A stretch of 54,264 nucleotides of DNA. Source: Mesorhizobium sp. 1M-11. Its GTDB lineage: Bacteria; Pseudomonadota; Alphaproteobacteria; Rhizobiales; Rhizobiaceae. The position numbers were made by a program, and so were the translations under genes. This document shows, in pieces, positions 46,212 through 54,010 of this stretch (the first letter of the stretch is position 1; each line of letters begins with the position of its first letter). Below the pieces are notes generated by a model. It was not told the DNA's origin. It did no database searches and saw nothing but the letters and a program-made list of their open reading frames with translations. The stretch is taken from the NCBI RefSeq assembly GCF_001303895.1, contig NZ_LJSD01000019.1, positions 1 through 54,264 on the forward strand, written 5' to 3'.

Positions 46212-46610
46212 GTGGCAAAAGCAGAACTTGGCACAAAACGCGTTGACCCCGAAACGGGTCGCAAATTCTATGATCTGAACAAGGATCCGATTGTCTCTCC
46301 CTATACGGGCAAGAGCTATCCTCGTTCCTATTTCGAAGACAGCAAGGCCTCTTCTCCGATCGAGGAAGAGGACGAGGTCGAGGACAAGGAAGCCGACAAC
46401 GAGGAAGAAGGCGCCGAGATCGTATCGCTCGAGGACGCCGACGACGAAGCCAAGGGTGGCGGCGACGACTTGCCGGATCTCGGCGACGACGACGATGATG
46501 ATGTCGACCTGGGCGACGATGACGACGACACCTTCCTCGAAGACGAGGAAGAAGAAGACGACGACGTTTCCGACATGATCGGCGTCGGCGACGACGACGA
46601 CGACGTCTGA
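46212..46610 (+). CDS. TIGR02300 (FYDLN acid domain) family protein
   Basis: 132 residues. The N-terminus has the eponymous GRKFYDLNKDPIVSPYTGKSYP (about 16-37), followed by a tail of about 90 residues rich in Asp and Glu with long D runs (about 90-132), giving a very acidic, probably disordered protein. Function unknown; the family is restricted to alphaproteobacteria. It is divergent from aroA by about 200 bp, the usual arrangement in rhizobia as I remember it. Confidence 0.92.
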   Translation: MAKAELGTKRVDPETGRKFYDLNKDPIVSPYTGKSYPRSYFEDSKASSPIEEEDEVEDKEADNEEEGAEIVSLEDADDEAKGGGDDLPDLGDDDDDDVDLGDDDDDTFLEDEEEEDDDVSDMIGVGDDDDDV

Positions 46611-46785
46611 CATTGCGGCGGGTGGAAAGCGCCCGCCGATTTTCGAGCCGGCTTTGCGAAAAAAGCTGTTTCGAAAGACTTGCTATTGCGGCAAGGCGGC
46701 GCTAGAAGCCGCCCTGCACTGACCGGCGGGGTCCCAACCTCGCCAGAAGTTCCCGCCGAAAACGGCGGCCGGCCGAAGCCGGAGT

Positions 46786-46861
<76 letters not shown>

Positions 46862-47018
46862 AATCTTCCCCGGCATTGATCGATCGGCGTAAGGTTCGTT
46901 GCCCTCCACGTGCTGATCTGCCCCTTGGCTGTCTGAAAAGCAATCGCCGCGATAGGCCGCATCTTGCGTGCCACCCTCACGTCACGCTTTGTTGGCGCTA
47001 CACGAATCGGAGCGCGTG

Positions 47019-48119
47019 ATGGACACGGTTACTTTCAAGGCGAAGGGCATTTCAGTCTCGATCGACACGGCCGTCGGCCATATCGCGGACCTGACCATCG
47101 AATCCGGCGGCCGTACTCTCAAGCCGCTGCACCGGGCGCCCTGGATCGACGAGCCGCGGGACACGCTGCCGCAAGGCTTGCCCGACGGCGTGGCGCGGCT
47201 TTCCGGCGACTTCCTCTGTGCGCCATTTTCGCGCAGCGACGTCGAGGAAGCGCCCCTGCATGGCTGGCCCGCCAACAGCCCGTGGGATCTCATGGAAAGC
47301 GCCGCGATAGCGGGCGGCTGGAGGGCAACGTTCCGCCTCCAGCGTCCTGTCATGGGCGCGGTCGTCGAAAAAATCCTCACACTGCGCGACGGCCACCCGT
47401 TCCTCTACCAGGAGCATGCCTTCATCGGCGGTGCCGGCGCGATCTCCGTTGCGCACCATCCCATGACAGTGATGCGCGAGGGCGGACATCTCGCCTTCTC
47501 GCCGAAGCGTGCGGCGGTGACGGACGGCGATCCGCCGGAACCTGATCCGGCGCGCGGCCGCTCCCTGCTTGCCTATCCGGCTCGCAGGGAGGATCTGCAT
47601 CATTTTCCGGACAAGGACGGTACGGATGTCGACCTTACCCATTATCGGATGGACCGGCGCCATGAGGACTTCATCACGCTGGTCGAAGCCGATCATGGTG
47701 GTCCCGGCTGGGCTGCTGTTTCGCGCACCGCCGAAAAAGACGTCGTGATGATCCTGAAGAATCCGGCCGAACTGCCGGTCACCATGCTGTGGATCTCGAA
47801 TGGCGGGCGCGACTATGCCCCATGGAACGGTCGCCATCGCGGCGTGATCGGCATCGAGGACGGACGCACTGCGGTCGGTCATGCCGCGTCGCTGGGCGAC
47901 AACTGGCTGAAGCGGGAAGGCATAGCGACAGCCTTCGAACTCGGCCCGGATCGGCGCGTTGCCTTCCGGCATGTCATCGGTGCGCTTCCGGCGGAAACGG
48001 GCAGGGCGGTTCGCGATGTTTCCGCGGCTGCGGACCAGTTGCGCCTGACGACTGCTGAAGGCGCCGTACTGGACGCGCCTTATGACGCGGCCTTCCTGCG
48101 CATTGGCCGTATCGGCTAG
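47019..48119 (+). CDS. Aldose 1-epimerase-like (galactose mutarotase fold) protein
   Basis: 366 residues from ATG 47019, preceded by GGAGC. Features of the supersandwich fold: IADLTIESGGRTLKPLHRAPW at the start, GDFLCAPFSRSD, and PLHGWPANSPWDL, the last resembling the catalytic His loop of aldose epimerases. A catalytic Glu is not obvious by eye. WISNGGRDYAPWNGRHRGVIGIEDG is reminiscent of the C-terminal part of such proteins. It precedes a kinase gene by 103 bp in the same direction, so a sugar pathway is a fair guess; the sugar is unknown. Confidence 0.65.
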   Translation: MDTVTFKAKGISVSIDTAVGHIADLTIESGGRTLKPLHRAPWIDEPRDTLPQGLPDGVARLSGDFLCAPFSRSDVEEAPLHGWPANSPWDLMESAAIAGGWRATFRLQRPVMGAVVEKILTLRDGHPFLYQEHAFIGGAGAISVAHHPMTVMREGGHLAFSPKRAAVTDGDPPEPDPARGRSLLAYPARREDLHHFPDKDGTDVDLTHYRMDRRHEDFITLVEADHGGPGWAAVSRTAEKDVVMILKNPAELPVTMLWISNGGRDYAPWNGRHRGVIGIEDGRTAVGHAASLGDNWLKREGIATAFELGPDRRVAFRHVIGALPAETGRAVRDVSAAADQLRLTTAEGAVLDAPYDAAFLRIGRIG

Positions 48120-48222
48120 CCGGACATTCTCCCGTCACAGGAGATTTGAAAGTTTCGCGGATGGCCGGCAAGATGCCGGCGTATCGGCCCAAAATCGGAA
48201 ATGGCAGACAACGGAGCGCCGC

Positions 48223-48840
48223 ATGTCCGAGATTGCCACCATTGCCGCCACGATCTTCAAACGCGCGGCCAAGGCGAAACGCTTTGTCGTGGCCATCGCC
48301 GGTCCGCCCGGCTCAGGCAAGTCGACGCTTTCAGCGGCTCTTCATGACGTGTTGCCGGATGGCGCGGCGGAAGTGGTGCCGATGGACGGGTTCCACTACG
48401 ACGATGTGATTCTCGATAAACGCGGCCTGCGTGCCCGTAAGGGCGCGCCAGAAACCTTCGATTTCGCCGGCTTCGAAGTGCTGCTCAAGCGTATCCGCGC
48501 CGGTGAGCCCGATATCGCCATTCCGGTCTTCGACCGCAACATCGAACTGTCACGGGCGGCAGCGGGGATCGTTGGCGGCGACACCCGTTTCATCCTGGTG
48601 GAAGGCAATTACCTGCTGCTGGACGAAGAGCCGTGGTCACGGCTGGCGCCGCTGTTCGATTTCACCATCTTCGTGGAGGTGACCCGCGGCGAGCTTGAGC
48701 GCCGGCTGCGCCAACGCTGGCACGAACATGGCCGCACAGACGAGGACGCGATCGCCTGGATCGCGTCCAACGACATGCCCAACATCGAGCGCGTTCTGGC
48801 CCGCCGTCGATCGGCGGACCTGGTCATCCAGCAGGATTGA
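48223..48840 (+). CDS. Nucleoside/sugar kinase-like P-loop protein (PRK/uridine kinase/pantothenate-kinase superfamily)
   Basis: 205 residues from ATG 48223, preceded by GGAGC. Walker A is AGPPGSGKSTLS (about 27-38), PMDGFHYDDVIL is the substrate-site Asp-His segment shared with uridine and pantothenate kinases, ETFDFAGFEVLLKRI and PVFDRNIELSR follow, and FILVEGNYLLLDEEPW is the Walker B-like strand. The rhizobial fructose-locus kinase FrcK belongs to this group as I recall, but no transporter genes are adjacent, so I do not assign that symbol. Confidence 0.8.
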   Translation: MSEIATIAATIFKRAAKAKRFVVAIAGPPGSGKSTLSAALHDVLPDGAAEVVPMDGFHYDDVILDKRGLRARKGAPETFDFAGFEVLLKRIRAGEPDIAIPVFDRNIELSRAAAGIVGGDTRFILVEGNYLLLDEEPWSRLAPLFDFTIFVEVTRGELERRLRQRWHEHGRTDEDAIAWIASNDMPNIERVLARRRSADLVIQQD

Positions 48841-48846
48841 CGGGCG

Positions 48847-49551
48847 TCAGGGCTTGGCGGGGATGGCAAGGCCACGCTGTACGGCCGGTCGTGCGAGGCC
48901 GCGCTCCAGCCAGGCGGCGACATTGCCGAAATCGGCAAAGCCGACCAACTCGCCGGCTTCATAGAAACCGACGAGGTTGCGTACCCAGCCCAGCGTGGAA
49001 ACATCGGCAATGGTGTAGTCGTCGCCCATGATCCACTTGCGTCCTTCGAGGCGCTTTTCGAGCACCCCGAGCAGGCGGCGTGATTCGCCACGGTAGCGCT
49101 CGAGCGGGCGCTTGTCGGCAATCTCGCGGCCGGCGAATTTGTGGAAGAAGCCGAGCTGGCCGAACATTGGGCCGATCGACGCCATCTGGAAGAACACCCA
49201 CTGGATGGTCTCGTAGCGCAGTGCAGGATCCTCAGGCAGCAACTTGCCGGTCTTTTCGGCGAGATAAAGCAGGATGGCGCCCGATTCGAACAGCGGCAGC
49301 GGTTTGCCGCCCGGTCCGTTAGGATCGATGATGGAAGGGATCTTGCCGTTCGGGTTGAGCGACAGGAACTCGGGCGTCCAGGTCTCGTCCTGGCCGATGT
49401 TCACGTAGTGCGGTTCGTAAGGCAGGCCGATCTCTTCCAGCATGATCGACACTTTCACGCCGTTCGGCGTAGCCGTCGAATAGAGCTGCAGGCGGTCCGG
49501 GTGCTGCGCCGGCCAGCGCGAATTGATCGGGAAAGCGGAAAGATCGGTCAT
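48847..49551 (-). CDS. Glutathione S-transferase-like disulfide reductase (YfcG/Ure2 type)
   Basis: 234 residues. TPNGVKVSIMLEEIGLPY, SLNPNGKIPSIID and LFESGAILLYLAEKTGKLLP are hallmarks of the Ure2p/YfcG/YghU branch, where a Thr-Pro-Asn motif replaces the catalytic Ser/Tyr; QWVFFQMASIGPMFGQLGFF is the helical-domain entry. E. coli members reduce mixed disulfides with glutathione. ATG 49551 was chosen because GAGG lies 5 bases ahead; it starts with MTDLSAFPINSRWP. It converges with the kinase gene 6 bp away. Confidence 0.88.
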   Translation of the reverse strand: MTDLSAFPINSRWPAQHPDRLQLYSTATPNGVKVSIMLEEIGLPYEPHYVNIGQDETWTPEFLSLNPNGKIPSIIDPNGPGGKPLPLFESGAILLYLAEKTGKLLPEDPALRYETIQWVFFQMASIGPMFGQLGFFHKFAGREIADKRPLERYRGESRRLLGVLEKRLEGRKWIMGDDYTIADVSTLGWVRNLVGFYEAGELVGFADFGNVAAWLERGLARPAVQRGLAIPAKP

Positions 49552-49640
49552 TGTTGCCTCGGGAAAGGGCGGCGCGAACGCCCGCCTGGGTGGGTTTGCA
49601 AGACTTAGACCCGCTGATGCCGCATTCAAGGGGTGCCAAG

Positions 49641-49739
49641 GCAATTCAGCAAAGGCGCGCAGCGGTCTTGCGTTCGGAATCGTATAGAGACAAGGAGCTG
49701 GAGCGTCTCCCCGTTTCCGTGGAGAACGGACGCTCCAGG
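49641..49739 (+). repeat. Diverged family B intergenic repeat
   Basis: CAATTCAGC...GGTCTTGCGTTCGG...AGACAAGGAGCTGGAGCG plus a GAGCGTCTCC...GGACGCTC hairpin. It keeps the general B layout (two-part palindrome, CAAGGAG joint, 3' hairpin) with a different first half. It ends next to the NodE-like stop at 49741. Confidence 0.7.
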
Positions 49740-49740
49740 A

Positions 49741-50949
49741 TCACACCGCCTTGAACGCAAGCACTGCGTTGGTGCCGCCGAAGGCGAAGGCATTGCTGAG
49801 AGCGGTGCGAACAGGGCGCTCGCGTGCGACATTCGGCGTGACGTCGAGGTCGCAATCCGGATCCGGCTCACGGTAGTTGGCCGTCGGCGGCACGATGCCG
49901 TCGCGGATGGCCATGACACAGGCGATCATCTCCAGCGCGCCGGACGCGCCCAGCGCATGGCCGTGCATGGACTTGGTCGAGGAGACCGAGAGTTTGTAGG
50001 CATGATCGCCGAAAGCGCGCTTGATTGCGGCGGTCTCGATCTGATCATTGGCCTTGGTGCCGGTACCGTGCGCGTTGAGATAGTCGACATCCTCCGGGTT
50101 GAACCCGGCATCGGCGAGACAGAAACGCATCGCCGCTTCAGGCCCCTCGACGGTTGGCGCGACGATATCCGACGCATCCGCCGAAATACCGACGCCGGCG
50201 ATCTCGCCGAGGATGGTGGCGCCGCGCGCCATGGCGTGTTCGTAGCTTTCCAGCACGGCCATGCCGGCGCCTTCGCCCATCACCAGCCCCTGCCGATCAG
50301 CGGAGAACGGGCGGCAGGTATCGGGGGAAAGGACTCGCAAGGCCTCCCAGGCCTTCATGATGCCCCACACCAGCGGGGCATCCGAGCCTCCAGCCAGCAT
50401 GACGTCCGCCCTGCCGAGCCGGATCTGATCAACGGCCGAGGCAATAGCATGGTTGGCGGAAGCGCAGGCCGAGGTGACACCGAAGACCGGGCCGCGCAGG
50501 CCGAATTGCATGCTGATCTGGCCAGCTGCCGCACCTGGCATGACCTTGGGCACGGAAAAGATATCGGCTCTGCTTCTGCCATTCAGCAGCAGCGCTCGGT
50601 AATTTTCCTCGACAGTTTCCCAGCCACAGACGCCGACGCCGACGGTTGCGCCGATGCGATAGGTGTTTTCGGCGCCCACGGTGAGGCCTGACTGCTGCAT
50701 GGCTTCCGTGGCGGCGATGATGGCGAGAAGGCTGAAGCGGTCGAGGGTGACCAGCCGCTTGCGCTCCAGGCCATGTTCCGGCAGCGTCTTGATCTCACTG
50801 CCGACCTGGACTTTGAGTTGATGCAGATCGGCGCTGACAACCTGTCCGATCGCCGGACGGCCTGCCTTCATCTCGCTCCATATGGCGGCGGCGTCGGTGC
50901 CAAGCCCGCAGATGCCGCCAATGCCGGTGATAACGACACGTGTGCGCAT
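49741..50949 (-). CDS. NodE-like beta-ketoacyl-ACP synthase (KAS II/FabF family)
   Basis: 402 residues. The condensing-enzyme triad is intact: Cys162 in [11 protein letters not shown], His294 in NAHGTGTKA and His331 in [14 protein letters not shown], with Lys326. Stretches such as [48 protein letters not shown] and the end [24 protein letters not shown] closely resemble rhizobial NodE as I remember it. NodE extends acyl chains on NodF for Nod factor lipids. Here no other nod gene or nod box is visible, so a chromosomal paralogue with another lipid role (membrane or LPS fatty acids) is equally likely; hence no symbol is given. It follows the carrier gene by 10 bp. Confidence 0.85.
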   Translation of the reverse strand: MRTRVVITGIGGICGLGTDAAAIWSEMKAGRPAIGQVVSADLHQLKVQVGSEIKTLPEHGLERKRLVTLDRFSLLAIIAATEAMQQSGLTVGAENTYRIGATVGVGVCGWETVEENYRALLLNGRSRADIFSVPKVMPGAAAGQISMQFGLRGPVFGVTSACASANHAIASAVDQIRLGRADVMLAGGSDAPLVWGIMKAWEALRVLSPDTCRPFSADRQGLVMGEGAGMAVLESYEHAMARGATILGEIAGVGISADASDIVAPTVEGPEAAMRFCLADAGFNPEDVDYLNAHGTGTKANDQIETAAIKRAFGDHAYKLSVSSTKSMHGHALGASGALEMIACVMAIRDGIVPPTANYREPDPDCDLDVTPNVARERPVRTALSNAFAFGGTNAVLAFKAV

Positions 50950-50959
50950 AAGGCCTCGG

Positions 50960-51214
50960 TCAGGCTTTCTTCGCGATCAGCGCGCGAACGGCCTCGACCA
51001 TGTCACCGACATTCTTGAGATTGCTCCAGGCATCGACCGTATTCATTTCGATTTCGATGCCATAGGCTTCCTCGAGATCGAAGATGATTTCGGTGAGCTC
51101 CAGCGAATGGATGCCGAGCGCCGTCAGCTCGGTATTGGTCGTGATCTCTTCGCCGCCGGGCTCGGCATGAGCCTTGATCTTGGCGATGATCTCATTTGCC
51201 AATTCGTCAGCCAT
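50960..51214 (-). CDS. NodF-like acyl carrier protein
   Basis: 84 residues from ATG 51214 (AAGGA 6 bases ahead; the longer frame adds MGEGLR without a site). [52 protein letters not shown] resembles NodF far more than housekeeping AcpP. The phosphopantetheine attachment Ser37 is in a HSL context instead of the usual DSL, an unusual change of a residue contacted by the transferase. It lies directly upstream of the NodE-like gene, the same order as nodFE. Predicted four-helix bundle, cytosolic. Confidence 0.88.
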   Translation of the reverse strand: MADELANEIIAKIKAHAEPGGEEITTNTELTALGIHSLELTEIIFDLEEAYGIEIEMNTVDAWSNLKNVGDMVEAVRALIAKKA

Positions 51215-51340
51215 TCGAAGTCCTTCCCCCAAATCCGCATTTCGTGCCTGGAGGGCGCCTCGACGCCCCTGTTCTCATTGCTCCCGACAGAAGCATCGTC
51301 GCGTAGAGCCGCCTGTTGTGGCGGCATCAAGGCTGCCTCC

Positions 51341-51369
51341 TCTATAGAAACCGAAACCGGGTGAGGCAA
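51341..51369 (-). promoter_or_regulatory. Putative sigma-70 promoter of the carrier protein/ketosynthase operon
   Basis: On the minus strand TTGCCT and TATAGA are separated by exactly 17 bp, about 120 bp before the carrier protein ATG. I looked for a nod box (paired ATC-N9-GAT modules) in 51215-51454 and saw none. Confidence 0.5.
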
Positions 51370-51481
51370 CAACCGATATGGACAAAGCCGCTCCATACTT
51401 AACTTGCGCGACCGCTAACTTTCCTCGACAAATGTCAAAAGCTGGCTTGGGCCGTTGAAATCCGACGATTGGGAGAACGAA

Positions 51482-51739
51482 ATGCTCGAATTGCGCCCCG
51501 GATGCGAATGCTGCGACAGGAATTTGCCGCCGGACGCCGCCGACGCCATGATCTGCACCTTCGAATGCACCTTTTGCGCGGACTGTGTCGAAACCGTGCT
51601 GAAGGGCATTTGTCCGAACTGCGGCGGCAATTTCTCGCCACGCCCGATCCGTCCGTCAGCACTGCTGCATAAATATCCGGCTTCGACCAAGCGTGTGTTC
51701 AAGGCCGAGGGCTGCGCACCGCGCGCTGATGCAGCCTAG
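51482..51739 (+). CDS. DUF1272 domain-containing small Cys-rich protein
   Basis: 85 residues from ATG 51482 with GGGAGAA just upstream. MLELRPGCECCDRNLPPDA, ICTFECTFCADCVE and ICPNCGGNF supply eight Cys arranged like a zinc-ribbon or treble-clef pair. The family name is all that can be said of function. The TAG stop at 51737-51739 belongs to the first bases of the family B repeat that follows, so the coding end may have been set by the repeat's insertion. Confidence 0.85.
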   Translation: MLELRPGCECCDRNLPPDAADAMICTFECTFCADCVETVLKGICPNCGGNFSPRPIRPSALLHKYPASTKRVFKAEGCAPRADAA

Positions 51740-51841
51740 AGCAATTCCAGGAAAAGTGTGTAATGGTTTTCCGTCCGGAATTGCGTAAAAACAAAGGGTT
51801 AGAGCGGTTCTGCCTTTCCGTGAAAAACGAAAACGCTCTAG
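51736..51841 (+). repeat. Dispersed intergenic palindromic repeat (family B), complete copy
   Basis: CTAGAGCAATTCCAGG start, TCCGGAATTGCGTAAAA centre, ACAAAGGGTTAGAGCG joint and a final AAACGCTCTAG. It is near-identical in its first 55 bp to the copy at 16553. It begins inside the stop codon of the DUF1272 gene. Confidence 0.88.
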
Positions 51842-51872
51842 TGACAAAAGCAGATAACGCGAAGGATTTCAC

Positions 51873-52229
51873 ATGGCGATGAAGAAATATCACGGCAGCT
51901 GCCATTGTGGTGCGGTGAAATACGAGGCAACGGTCGATCTCGATCACACCGTATCCTGCAACTGCTCGCGATGCGGCAGGCTGGGCAGTATCCTGACCTT
52001 CGCTCCAGCAGAGAACTTCACGCTCTTTTCGGGCGAAGACGTGCTGACCGACTATCTGTTCAACAAGCATGTCATCCATCATCTGTTCTGCCGGGTCTGC
52101 GGCATCGAATCCTTCGCCCGCGGAACCAAGCCGGATGGCACGGCGTCGATTGCCATCAACGCACGCTGCCTGGAAGGCGTCGAGCCCGATGCGCTGACGC
52201 CGCAGAAGTTCGATGGGCGCAGCCGCTAG
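51873..52229 (+). CDS. GFA family protein (glutathione-dependent formaldehyde-activating enzyme-like, CENP-V fold)
   Basis: 118 residues. CHCGAVKYEA (about 10-19), CNCSRCGRLG (about 29-38) and LFCRVCGIESFARGTKPDG carry the zinc-binding Cys set of the GFA/CENP-V/Mis18-like fold. Names refer to Gfa of Paracoccus, but most members have no tested activity with S-hydroxymethylglutathione. No ADH or S-formylglutathione hydrolase gene is nearby. Confidence 0.92.
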   Translation: MAMKKYHGSCHCGAVKYEATVDLDHTVSCNCSRCGRLGSILTFAPAENFTLFSGEDVLTDYLFNKHVIHHLFCRVCGIESFARGTKPDGTASIAINARCLEGVEPDALTPQKFDGRSR

Positions 52230-52267
52230 CCGGCAACGGAATCGCAGCTAAGAGACGGTGAGCCTCG

Positions 52268-52861
52268 ATGGAGCAGCCTCTATCCCAAGCGCATGACATT
52301 TTTCCGCATCTGCGCATCGTCATGGGCATGGTGATCGGCCTTGGCGTCACGCGCCTGCTTTCAGGTGTCGCCCGCATCGTCCAGCACCCCAAGGCCTATA
52401 AGCTCTATCCGGTGCATCTGGCTTGGGTGGCCTCGCTGCTTTTGATGCTGGTGCATTTTTGGTGGTGGGAATTCGGCCTCTACCAGATCGTCCACTGGAC
52501 CTTCGGCAAGTACCTTTTCATCATCGGCTATGCGGTGACACTCTATCTGTTGTGCGCCTTCCTGTTCCCCGATTCTATGCAGGATTACCGAAGCTACGAG
52601 GACTATTTCTTCTCTCGCCGCAGCTGGTTTTTCGGCCTGCTGGCCGCGACCTACCTGCTCGACGTCGTCGACACCTTGCTGAAGGGCGAGGCGCATTTCG
52701 CGCGTTTCGGTCACGAATATCTGATCCGCACGCCGCTGTTCGTCATCCTGTGTGGCATTGCCATGTATACGACAAACCGGCGCTTCCACCTCGCCTTCGT
52801 CGTCTTCACTCTGGTCTATCAGGCGTGGTGGATCCTGCGGCTCTTCGACACGATCGTTTGA
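52268..52861 (+). CDS. Hypothetical polytopic membrane protein
   Basis: 197 residues with five or six hydrophobic segments: about 17-36, 49-70, 79-104, 122-139, 152-168 and 172-192. HFWWWEFGLYQIVHWTF and SMQDYRSYEDYFFSRRSWFF are aromatic-rich. I do not recognise a family. ATG 52268 follows GGTGAGCCTCG, and the gene lies 38 bp after the GFA gene. Confidence 0.8.
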   Translation: MEQPLSQAHDIFPHLRIVMGMVIGLGVTRLLSGVARIVQHPKAYKLYPVHLAWVASLLLMLVHFWWWEFGLYQIVHWTFGKYLFIIGYAVTLYLLCAFLFPDSMQDYRSYEDYFFSRRSWFFGLLAATYLLDVVDTLLKGEAHFARFGHEYLIRTPLFVILCGIAMYTTNRRFHLAFVVFTLVYQAWWILRLFDTIV

Positions 52862-52922
52862 GGTTGCTTGGGCGAATGCCGGTGATGATCTAGACTCGGC
52901 AACGTTTGGAAGGAGGCGCGGC

Positions 52923-53525
52923 ATGTACAAGGCTGTCGGATCACGCGGGTCGCGGGTGTCCCGCGTGGTGTGGATGCTGGAAGAACTGGGCGAGCCCTAT
53001 GAATTCGTTCCAGTGAAGCTGCGCTCGCCCGAAGCCTATGCGCTGAATCCCTCCGGCAAGGTGCCGATCCTGATCGACGATGACTTCACCCTCACCGATT
53101 CGGCAGCGATCTGCATCTATCTGGCCGACAAGCACGCGGACAAAGGCATGGGCGCCAATACCGGGCTGACCGGGCGGGCGGAAATGGATTCCTGGATGCA
53201 TTTCGCGCAGTCCGAGTTTGAAGCGCCGCTGTGGAACAAGCTGCGTCACCGCTTCATTCTGCCAAGCGACATGCGCGTCGATGTCGGTCCCGCGGCGGCC
53301 TACGACTTTGCTTCCGAGGTGAAGGCGCTGGACCGTCGCCTGGGCGAAAAACAGTATGCGCTGGGCGATCGCTTTTCCGCCATCGATGTTCTGCTGGGCG
53401 ATATGGGCGCCTGGGCGCGCGCCGGCAAATTCCCGATCGCGTCCGACAGCGTCAACGCCTACATGGATCGCGTTCTGGAGCGACCTGCACGCACGCGATC
53501 GCAAGCCGCGTGCGGCTTTCAATAA
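52923..53525 (+). CDS. Glutathione S-transferase family protein
   Basis: 200 residues from ATG 52923, with AGGAGG 7 bases ahead; the in-frame extension to 52752 overlaps the upstream membrane-protein gene and is rejected. The thioredoxin-like half shows SRGSRVSRVVWMLEELGEPYEF, NPSGKVPILIDDDFTLTDSAAICIYLADKH, and the helical half AEMDSWMHFAQSEFEAPLW and LGDRFSAIDVLLGDMGAWA. The GSRVSRVVW segment carries Ser residues in the place of the catalytic one. Not the same branch as the YfcG-like protein at 48847. Confidence 0.9.
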   Translation: MYKAVGSRGSRVSRVVWMLEELGEPYEFVPVKLRSPEAYALNPSGKVPILIDDDFTLTDSAAICIYLADKHADKGMGANTGLTGRAEMDSWMHFAQSEFEAPLWNKLRHRFILPSDMRVDVGPAAAYDFASEVKALDRRLGEKQYALGDRFSAIDVLLGDMGAWARAGKFPIASDSVNAYMDRVLERPARTRSQAACGFQ

Positions 53526-53566
53526 CCGCTCAATTCCGTCAACTGCCCAATCCGAGCAGCCTGTAT

Positions 53567-54007
53567 ATGATCATCCTCGCCTTCGCGCTTTCCGCAATTC
53601 TGCTCCTCATCACCGCCCTGCATGTCTATTGGGGCATCGGTGGCATCTGGCCTGGTCATGATGCGGCTTCCTGCGCTCGCGCCGTCGTCGGAACGCGCGG
53701 TGTCAGCGAGATGCCTTCGACGTTTGCCTGTTTCGCCGTTGCCGCCTGCCTGGTGCTGGCGACCTTGTGGCCGCTGGCGTTGATGGGCGTTTTCGCGACG
53801 CCGTTCCCACAGCAGGGCCTGGCCGCCACATCGGTGATGATCGCTTTTGTTTTCCTTGGTCGAGGTGTGCTTGGCTTCACGTCCTGGTGGCGACGCCAGA
53901 CCCCGGAGCAGCCTTTCGCGCGGCTCGACCGGAGCTTGTATTCGCCGCTCTGCCTGCTGGTCGGTGCAGGGTTCGCGATCCTCGGCATCTCGCAATTCCC
54001 GACCTGA
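53567..54007 (+). CDS. DUF3995 domain-containing membrane protein
   Basis: 146 residues with four helices (about 2-23, 47-68, 77-97 and 118-140). ALHVYWGIGGIWPG just after helix 1 is the family signature. Function unknown. ATG 53567 starts the protein at its first helix; no strong ribosome-binding site is seen. The longer frame from 53231 crosses the GST gene and is rejected. A tandem repeat begins a few bases after its stop. Confidence 0.88.
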   Translation: MIILAFALSAILLLITALHVYWGIGGIWPGHDAASCARAVVGTRGVSEMPSTFACFAVAACLVLATLWPLALMGVFATPFPQQGLAATSVMIAFVFLGRGVLGFTSWWRRQTPEQPFARLDRSLYSPLCLLVGAGFAILGISQFPT

Positions 54008-54010
54008 TCC

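Noticed and set aside
51215..51454. nod box ahead of the NodF-like gene
   Set aside because: No ATC-N9-GAT modules or conserved nod-box core found on either strand; a simple sigma-70-like promoter fits better.
53231..54007. 258-residue protein including the DUF3995 domain
   Set aside because: The N-terminal half is a shifted reading of the GST gene; the domain begins at ATG 53567.
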